Source of the DNA: Hyphomonadaceae bacterium JAD_PAG50586_4
GTDB lineage: Bacteria; Pseudomonadota; Alphaproteobacteria; Caulobacterales; Aquidulcibacteraceae
Direction of reading: 5' to 3'
Assembly: GCA_023242925.1 (NCBI GenBank)
Contig: CP096134.1
Location: forward strand, 2,437,501 to 2,501,500
Length of the DNA: 64,000 nucleotides
Shown here: positions 63,472 to 64,000 of the stretch, one piece after another
Layout: every line of letters starts with the position of its first letter
Position numbering within the stretch: position 1 is the stretch's first letter
Position numbers and translations under genes: made by a program
Notes under the pieces: model-generated
Database searches by the model: none
The model's input: the letters and a program-made list of their open reading frames with translations, nothing else
Told to the model about the DNA's origin: nothing

Positions 63472-64000
63472 GTCGCCGGTTCCAATAGCCGTCTCAGTTT
63501 ATCCGTCCCCCTGAGTACGTGGGATTTCACCGTGCCGAGGGGAAGACCGGTGATTTCTACAATTTCAGCGTGGCTTAACCCTTCTCCGTGGTTCAGCGTC
63601 ACGCATAATCTCTCCGCATCCGACAACCTGGCAAGAGCCTTTTCCAGGTCAATCTTCGCGCCGGCCGCGGCCTCCGGCGTGGATTCCTCCGACGCGATGG
63701 GCGATGCGTCGTCGATTTCCTCGAACACGGCCTTCTGGCGACGTTTCGCCATCAGGAACGTGGTCACCGCAATCCTTCTAAACCAACCCGGAAAAGCGGC
63801 GGGGGTTTCCAGATCCCGCAATCTCTCCCAAGCCTTAACGAACGCATCCTGGGCTAAATCATCCGCCTCAGCGTGGCTTTGGCACATTCGCCGGAGCAGG
63901 CTGCGCGCCCAGCCTTGGCGACGCTTCACAAGCTCCCCGAACGCTGCCTGGTCCTTGGCCTGTGCTGCGATAATCAGCGCAGCTTCCGTGGCCTGAGCCA
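63468..64000 (-). CDS. ECF-type RNA polymerase sigma factor (start at window edge)
   Basis: Region 2 (MCQSHAEADDLAQDAFVKAW, WFRRIAVTTFLMAKRR) and region 4 (LSDAERLCVTLNHGEGLSHA, EITGLPLGTVKSHVLRGTDK) are clear. A GTG at 63929 gives 153 residues, but the frame stays open to the end of the window with a sigma-like AAQAKDQAAFGELVKRRQ. The last two bases read as the end of an ATG whose first base lies just outside, so the protein is probably 178 residues. Coupled to the membrane protein downstream. Trigger and targets unknown. Confidence 0.9.
   Translation of the reverse strand, partial: AQATEAALIIAAQAKDQAAFGELVKRRQGWARSLLRRMCQSHAEADDLAQDAFVKAWERLRDLETPAAFPGWFRRIAVTTFLMAKRRQKAVFEEIDDASPIASEESTPEAAAGAKIDLEKALARLSDAERLCVTLNHGEGLSHAEIVEITGLPLGTVKSHVLRGTDKLRRLLEPAT

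Noticed and set aside
1..64000. tRNA, rRNA, CRISPR, prophage or transposon
   Set aside because: No cloverleaf, rRNA sequence, spaced direct repeats, or transposase/integrase proteins were seen on either strand.

Overview
The window is a GC-rich, gene-dense stretch of chromosome from an alphaproteobacterium, most likely near the Caulobacterales/Hyphomonadales (Hyphomonadaceae-like). That placement rests on gene content and order recalled from those groups: hdaA-ppk-ppx-DUF3297, the NDUFA12-mlaD-DUF2155 trio, panB-YfgM-bamB-der, cvpA-purF-SDR, DUF3126, and a class II ribonucleotide reductase C-terminal domain. I see no rRNA, tRNA, CRISPR array, transposase, integrase or phage gene. This is core chromosome with a few lineage-specific inserts.

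Layout. 1-7.1 kb (minus): secF(end)-secD-yajC, a LysM/LytM lipoprotein, pcm-surE, then DUF1761, DUF2155, mlaD and the NDUFA12-type complex I assembly gene. 7.3-10.1 kb (plus): a large protein that looks like a class II ribonucleotide reductase stripped of its catalytic centre. 10.1-16 kb: an ABC-2 transporter pair, a pentapeptide-repeat protein, a TPR/TonB_C-like protein and aspS. 16.1-26.6 kb: rnd, a TonB-dependent receptor, a class III cyclase-TolB-TPR protein, DUF3297, ppx, ppk and hdaA. 26.6-33.9 kb: DUF2066; purM-purN diverging from it; a Tat-exported phosphatase; a methyltransferase; ndk; and three tandem I78-type inhibitor lipoproteins behind holC. 33.9-43.2 kb: pepA, and the outer-membrane biogenesis operon lptF-lptG-lptD-surA-pdxA-rsmA. 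43.3-48.2 kb: DUF3126, gatA-GNAT-gatC, ruvX and an AEC transporter. 48.4-51.1 kb: pyrB, a 49-aa membrane peptide, an inactive-type pyrC and a MliC-like lipoprotein. 51.1-64 kb: a TIM-barrel epimerase, an acyl-CoA synthetase, cvpA-purF-SDR-flavoprotein, der-bamB-YfgM-panB, and an ECF sigma factor with a membrane partner.

How the genes fit together. Envelope building dominates (SecDF-YajC, LptDFG, SurA, BamB, MlaD, the LytM factor). Nucleotide synthesis is second (purM, purN, purF, pyrB, pyrC', ndk). An AspRS of apparently non-discriminating type and GatA/GatC support the indirect route to Asn-tRNA.

Eight otherwise intact genes (secF, the NrdJ-like gene, the ABC permease, pepA, rsmA, pyrC', der, panB) each carry one single-base reading-frame break. 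Seven are missing one base at or next to a G/C run; secF has one extra base. In all seven -1 cases, adding one base restores a full-length protein. The pattern points to uncorrected indels in the assembly rather than real pseudogenes. I annotate these as single genes and mark the break.

The most interesting biology is the catalytically empty NrdJ-like protein; a REP-like palindromic repeat inside rsmA that is shared with an intergenic region; the I78 and MliC inhibitor lipoproteins; and the pyrB-peptide-pyrC' overlap.
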